Part shown: positions 20,092 through 23,501 of the stretch, piece after piece
How positions within the stretch are numbered: the stretch's first letter is position 1
Layout: each line of letters starts with the position of its first letter
Source: Lingula anatina
Taxonomy: Eukaryota > Brachiopoda > Lingulata > Lingulida > Lingulidae
DNA: 23,501 nucleotides
Reading direction: 5' to 3'
NCBI RefSeq assembly: GCF_001039355.2
Contig: NW_019775203.1
Span: 1 to 23,501 of the forward strand
The notes under the pieces: generated by a model
Seen by the model: only the letters and a program-made list of their open reading frames with translations
Told to the model about the DNA's origin: nothing
Database searches by the model: none
Made by a program: the position numbers and the translations under genes

Positions 20092-21525
20092 GGGAATACA
20101 AAATTTTGAAGTTATTATCCACAAATTATTTAATGCCAACTCCTTTCATAAACATTGAGCAAAGGACATATTTTCAGCTTTGAATGTGAAATTGCACAAA
20201 TTTACCTTTAATGCTAAAGGGCAAGTTTGTTCAATACTATTCATCAGTGTAATATCAGTGCTGGAACAAAGGCGTTATCATTAGAAATATGTTTTAGTAA
20301 CGCCTTGATAGATATTTCCCCATACCCTCTATTTAATTTCAAATAAAGAATATTCTTAAAATGCTTATGGCTTAAGTGTGACGGCTTAGAGCTTTTAGCT
20401 AGATATAAATCAAAGAAGTTGTTAAAGATATGATACACTGTGATGAGAAATATTGACATTTACTTATCATAACGCGTAGCTTACATATTTGTATAGTAAG
20501 TCAGTGTATCTATTTTTCCTAAGGACTGAATTCATGCTGATTGTAATTGATTTTCTCATTAATTGTATTACTATACTCAAGGCAGTTTTTGTAATCCATT
20601 TAATTTGAAAAATAACTCATTGCAGTTAATGTTTTGGTTGATACATGTTCCTATTACGGTGACAATTACAACAGTATATTATTCTGTTTTAGGTTAGTTC
20701 AGAAACACATTTCTAATCTATACATTGAGGATGAAGCAGTGCTTAAAATGTGATTAATATATATCTTGGCAGTGCCTTGAATGGGGTATAGGCTTCTGGC
20801 ACTATGACATCTCTATATTTGATATATTTTTTCTGGGTGAACTGCTTGAGGAATAAAGTTGTATTTGGGTAGTAAGTGATACTTCACAGTAGTTGTGTTT
20901 TGCTACAGTTGTGATAAGAGTAAATTTGTTGCCAATTTTTATCATATTTCTTTCCCCTAAATTTTAACTATAACCCTTAAAATGCTCTTGCTGTAACTGT
21001 AAGTGGACATATGTCATATATCACCAGAATTTTGTGGTATAAAGCCATTTTCACACAAATTCTCCAGTTACAAGTGCAATGCATACATGTCTGATATTTT
21101 ACTTCAGACCTTTTTAGATGTGTTACATTTACTGTAAATTAAACATTTCCCTTACCAACATATTCCCTTTCCCCCTAGTGTTAAAGAGTTATGTTGCAGA
21201 CATATTTCCAACTTATTATATTTTTCAAGTGTGGAACTTTTTTGTGAAATGTTGACATCAGCTGCTTTAAGCCTACCTCAAAATGCTTTACTTGTGATGC
21301 AATATCATTTGAAATTGTTCACTCATTTTGTTACTTTAGATAGAAGATAGCAATTTAAACAATGAAATTAGTTTATACTTGCTTTTATGAATTTCTTTGA
21401 ACAAGAAAATGTTTGAAAGTGATGTCTGCTGAATTCTTGTAATGAGGTTCAAGGTTCAGTAGTTGCATATCTTGGAAGGGGAGGGGGGCATTTTCTTCTG
21501 TGTGTCAAAATTGTAAATATAGTTG

Positions 21526-21534
21526 CCAGTACAC
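21526..21534. repeat. Left target-site duplication CCAGTACAC
   Basis: Nine bases immediately outside the left terminus, repeated exactly at 21954-21962 outside the right terminus. Confidence 0.88.
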
Positions 21535-21953
21535 TACCCTCTACCAGGGCGGGTGATAGATTTCTTACAGATATTCACAGATATGTCTCTAGCTAGATAG
21601 ATGGTCATTTAGGGCTCAACTCACCCTGTTGAGGAATCCCATGTGGAAACAATTATCTCTTCGTGCACGCCAAAGGCTTTGTACTTGCTCTGCATGAGCT
21701 GAGCTTCACAACTGTCACAGAAGAGCAAGTGATTGAAGTCAGAGTAATTAACTGTCTTGATTGCTGTCACCCAGACTTAGACTGGACCTGCTAAGTGGCA
21801 GTGCCTGAGCAGTTATGCAAACAATTATCAGCCATGTAATCAGCCTTGAGGTTCCTCAACAGGGTGAGTTGAGCCCTAAATGACCATTTACCTAGCTAGA
21901 GACATATCTGTGAATATCTGTAAATAATCTATCACTCGCCCTGGTAGAGGGTA
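21535..21953. mobile_element. 419-bp MITE with 102-bp terminal inverted repeats and 9-bp target duplication
   Basis: The left arm 21535-21636 and right arm 21852-21953 are inverted copies, 97 of 102 positions identical by eye. Termini read TACCCTCTACCAGGGCG and its complement. Both sides are flanked by a perfect CCAGTACAC (21526-21534 and 21954-21962), a 9-bp target duplication. The 215-bp centre has no transposase or long open frame, so it is a non-autonomous element. A 9-bp duplication is compatible with Mutator-like or Merlin-like transposases among known superfamilies; the terminal sequence alone does not decide. The near-identical arms and perfect duplication suggest a fairly recent insertion. 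Confidence 0.9.
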
Positions 21954-21962
21954 CCAGTACAC
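21954..21962. repeat. Right target-site duplication CCAGTACAC
   Basis: An exact direct copy of 21526-21534. Removing the element and one copy would restore an uninterrupted flank. Confidence 0.88.
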
Positions 21963-22650
21963 CACCTTCCCCTCTTCTCAGGTAAGTGGTGACATAAAAC
22001 TAGTTTCTTATTCATGAATCTTCCAGTCTTCTCAATTACATTACAGATCTGAAGAATATTGTTAAAAAATAAGTTGTTTAAGCCCGAGTTGAAACACGTA
22101 CAACAGAATACTGGATTTACTTGTAACTAAATAAGTTGTGTAATTATAGGTTGTTAGAAGTTATTTTGTTTAGAATTATCTATTAAGGAGTTAAAGCCAT
22201 AAACTCAGTTTCAAACCATTTCTTAATATTTCTAAAAACTTGGAATTCTAAAAACTCTGAAATTAACCAATGATGTTGGAGAATTAAACAAAAAAGGACA
22301 TCACAGAAACTTGTGCCGAGTCTCACTTTGAGATATATATACTGTGAAATAAGTGCCAGTAAAGACTTTGGTGCCTCCAAACTAAGACCATGAACTCCAC
22401 ATACGACCTGGCCAGTGTTTTACAAAAGTATTTTAGTGCACTAAAATTAGTGTTCTAAGAGTAATTTGAATTTATTACGTATAATGATGGTGGGTTTTAT
22501 AATAACAGCATATTTGGTTCTTGTACACGTTAGGGAATTACACTTGTAAAGTATTTACACTCCAGTTTTCGTATGTATTTCTTGAATGCATTGTTGTAAT
22601 TTTTACATATAATGTTAGAATTATTGTTTGTACTTTATAAAGAATTGATT

Positions 22651-22656
22651 AATAAA
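22651..22656 (+). terminator. Distal candidate polyA signal
   Basis: AATAAA preceded by T-rich, TTGT-containing sequence and followed by a pyrimidine run (cctttttcc), a common arrangement at real cleavage sites. If used, the MCU 3' UTR would be about 2.9 kb and include the inverted-repeat element. Confidence 0.35.
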
Positions 22657-23501
22657 ACAGTAATCCTTTTTCCATAACTTACACTTGCAATTTGATTACC
22701 AACCCAAATTGGCTTTATGCTGTGACATACAAAAAATATTAAAATTGACAAAACATTTTGAATAAGATTTGTTCATTGCTATTTTGTTGGATAAATAACT
22801 TTACCGTAGTCTCCCATAATCTTCAGATTTCTACTGTAATTTTGGTACTTTCATTTTCAGACTTAATTACAATTAACTTCACGAAGAAAACTGAAGTATA
22901 CCATAAAATATTGAAAAACAAAATACTGATAAAACTTGCACATTTTCCAGATTGTCTATTCAAAAATTTATAGATAAACCTGTAAAAACTTAAAACCGAT
23001 ACTAGTATCATTGCATTGTTTACATCCCACATAGTCCCATGTAAGAACAAGGCAGCAAAGCTGTCAAATGTACAGACAAAAAGAAGGAAAAACAAAATAG
23101 GGTACAGTCAATTCTGATGCAAAAGTACATTATGTTAAACTGCAAATTCAACATCAAATTTTAATTATGCTCAACAGGTAATTCCAATGTAAGTAAAATG
23201 TGTAACAAGCATAAGGCTTCAGCCCCATAGGAGTTCAAGTTCACACTCTGAAAATGTAGAAGTTCCAGAAAAAGAAGTCAATTAGACTGCTTTTCCAACT
23301 CGGGCTTCATTTTAGTCCTGTATTTCTTTTTTGAAAGTTCGGCAATCATAAGTAACATGGTTTTCCCATAATGGTTTTCATGGCAGCGGCACCCAAAATT
23401 GTGTTTTCTTCTATTCTGATGCAATATTACATAATGGTTAACAGCATAATGACAATCAATTTTTAATAATAAAATAAAGGTATCATGGATTTTCAGAAAA
23501 T

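Larger units (their letters stand above)
19782..23501 (+). other. MCU 3' flank / probable 3' UTR and intergenic DNA
   Basis: No coding sequence is recognisable. AATAAA hexamers occur at 19946, 20086, 20852 and 22651 (plus strand). The stretch includes an intact MITE-like element (21535-21953). If the most distal signal is used, the element would lie within the MCU 3' UTR. From about 22680 to the end I see only AT-rich DNA and no sign of a next gene. Confidence 0.5.

Overview
The window comes from an AT-rich animal genome, with introns, long untranslated flanks and simple repeats. Two intact multi-exon genes sit head to head. I read both exon by exon; every intron has GT-AG ends and every codon split across an intron closes correctly. 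The proteins look like single-copy animal orthologues. The AT-richness, moderate introns (0.2-3.4 kb) and MITE-like elements fit a non-vertebrate metazoan, perhaps a marine invertebrate, but I cannot name the lineage. One ambiguous base (n, 11702) marks an assembled draft sequence.

Left half, minus strand (10141 down to 2055): an 11-exon gene for phosphatidate cytidylyltransferase (CDP-diacylglycerol synthase, CDS1/CDS2 family; 444 aa). It carries the full C-terminal family signature, including the IPGHGG core. Its 3' flank (1-2054) holds candidate polyA signals and two small inverted-repeat elements.

Centre (10142-10476): 335 bp separate the two start codons, so this is probably a shared bidirectional promoter. 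It has no obvious TATA box close to either start. It contains a TCTCGCGA motif, two opposed CCAAT boxes and an ETS-like AGGAAGT. Each reading frame has an in-frame stop just upstream of its ATG, which supports both starts.

Right half, plus strand (10477-19781): a 7-exon gene for the mitochondrial calcium uniporter pore subunit MCU (334 aa). It has an N-terminal targeting region, the MCU N-terminal domain, two coiled coils and two membrane helices around the pore motif. That motif reads WDIIEP here rather than the usual animal WDIMEP.

Downstream (19782-23501): an AT-rich 3' flank with several AATAAA sites. It contains a well-preserved 419-bp non-autonomous element with 102-bp terminal inverted repeats (97/102 identical arms) and a perfect 9-bp target duplication. 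A degraded 134-bp relative lies beyond the 3' end of the other gene.

The two proteins act in different compartments: ER lipid synthesis and inner-membrane Ca2+ uptake. CDP-diacylglycerol feeds phosphatidylinositol synthesis, and so inositol-phosphate Ca2+ release, while MCU takes up that Ca2+. A shared promoter could co-regulate them, but this is inference. I see no previously undescribed biological system. The most notable items are the gene pair and its promoter, the MCU motif variant and the MITE family.
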